6,794 bases of DNA. Source: Bacteroidales bacterium (GTDB taxonomy: Bacteria; Bacteroidota; Bacteroidia; Bacteroidales; 4484-276). The stretch covers positions 1-6,794 of the forward strand of contig JAGYLT010000126.1 in NCBI GenBank assembly GCA_018400545.1. Reading direction: 5' to 3'. The position numbers and the translations under genes were made by a program. Positions 6,161 through 6,794 of the stretch are shown here, in pieces; position 1 is the first letter of the stretch; every line of letters starts with the position of its first letter. The notes under the pieces were generated by a model. That model was given only the letters and a program-made list of their open reading frames with translations. It was not told the DNA's origin and searched no databases.

Positions 6161-6794
6161 CTAAAAATAATAGCCAGCACTGACCTTGATAATCAGGCCT
6201 GTGCCAATGGCAATCAGCAACAGGTAAACCCACGCAAAAAACCGTTCGCTGTTAAACCGTTTAAAAAACCGCTCTCCCAGCCACCAGGCCAGGATCAATG
6301 CGGGCAGGCCAAATAGGTATAGTTGAAGAACTTCTGAATTGACATTGCCCCAGGCAATATGTCCACCCACAACGCCCAGTCCGGTGAAAAAAAAGTAACT
6401 CTGCAAAGTTGATCTGAAGTTTTCTGCAGGCCAGTTTTGCACCGAAAGCAGCATTATCACCGGCGGGCCATTGGTGTTGTAAGCCCCGCCCAGAATGCCA
6501 CTCACAAACCCAACAATATAATTGGTCACAGGTGGTGCTTTCTTTTTTGGCTGGTATTTCACCATGCGTAGTATTGCAAAAGTGATGATGAAAATTCCCA
6601 GAATCAGGTTGATCAGATTTTCATCGATTTCGGATAAATAAAGCAAACCAACCGGCACACCTAAAAGTGCGGCGATGATTAGTTTCCACGACATTTTGAA
6701 ATTTACGGATTTCCGGTTTTTGATCAGGATCAGAAAAGCCATCAGGATGGCAAACAGCGCCATCAGCGGGGCGGCCATCGCCGCGATACGGCAG
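6161..6794 (-). CDS. TauE/SafE family permease, N-terminus beyond window edge
   Basis: This is an inner-membrane permease of the TauE/SafE (DUF81, sulfite exporter-like) family, whose characterised members export sulfite, sulfoacetate or related organosulfur anions. Numbering from the ATG at 6778, the clearest signature is SGILGGAYNTNGPPVIML (93-110), the second-half G..GG...GPP motif of the family, followed by hydrophobic helices at about 126-142, 151-168 and 182-199. Upstream are helices at about 4-19, 32-48 and 54-72. The usual N-terminal first-half motif (a G.GGG-type helix) is absent. The 205 residues from that ATG are short against the usual 240-270, and the frame stays open through 6794, so the true start most likely lies outside the window. 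The substrate is not predictable. It converges with the SDR gene. Confidence 0.85.
   Translation of the reverse strand, partial: CRIAAMAAPLMALFAILMAFLILIKNRKSVNFKMSWKLIIAALLGVPVGLLYLSEIDENLINLILGIFIITFAILRMVKYQPKKKAPPVTNYIVGFVSGILGGAYNTNGPPVIMLLSVQNWPAENFRSTLQSYFFFTGLGVVGGHIAWGNVNSEVLQLYLFGLPALILAWWLGERFFKRFNSERFFAWVYLLLIAIGTGLIIKVSAGYYF

Overview
The window looks like a piece of a Bacteroidota chromosome, probably Bacteroidales-like. The reasons are moderately low GC by eye, A/T-rich leaders without clear Shine-Dalgarno sites, one good match to the Bacteroidetes -7 promoter element (TAnnTTTG), and the style of the Wzz-like proteins. This placement is inference; no rRNA or other phylogenetic marker is present.

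Positions 1-4837, minus strand, hold a surface-polysaccharide export and assembly cluster. In order of transcription it encodes a Wzx-type oligosaccharide flippase (4837-3383), a very unusual 761-residue protein made of two complete Wzz-like chain-length-determinant units joined by a proline-rich linker (3286-1001), and an O-antigen ligase/polymerase-family membrane protein (987 to beyond position 1, so its C-terminus is missing). Together they match three roles of a Wzx/Wzy-dependent pathway: lipid-linked repeat units are flipped across the inner membrane, polymerised or ligated, and their chain length is set. No glycosyltransferase, sugar-nucleotide enzyme, outer-membrane exporter or tyrosine kinase is seen here.

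Positions 4838-5026 are a 189-bp divergent intergenic region holding a small perfect inverted repeat and an 8-bp tandem repeat. To its right, on the plus strand, lie a small VOC/glyoxalase-fold protein (5027-5365) and an atypical SDR NAD(P)-binding protein (5406-6140), probably co-transcribed. A TauE/SafE-family permease follows on the minus strand (6161 to the right edge), convergent with the SDR gene; its N-terminus lies outside the window.

The most interesting object is the double-Wzz gene. Its two halves share matching motifs at the same relative places (FITPKYKS after the first membrane helix, KSYPIRW before the second). The linker between them is encoded across a run of ten A residues flanked by CCCGG/CCGGG. 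A one-base slip in either direction at this run would stop translation within about ten codons, after the first Wzz unit. The second unit begins with its own Met codon. This suggests, but does not prove, an ancestral two-gene arrangement that became fused, and possibly a slippage or phase-variation switch between a fused and a split chain-length regulator. No RNA genes, CRISPR arrays, insertion sequences or convincing terminators were found.
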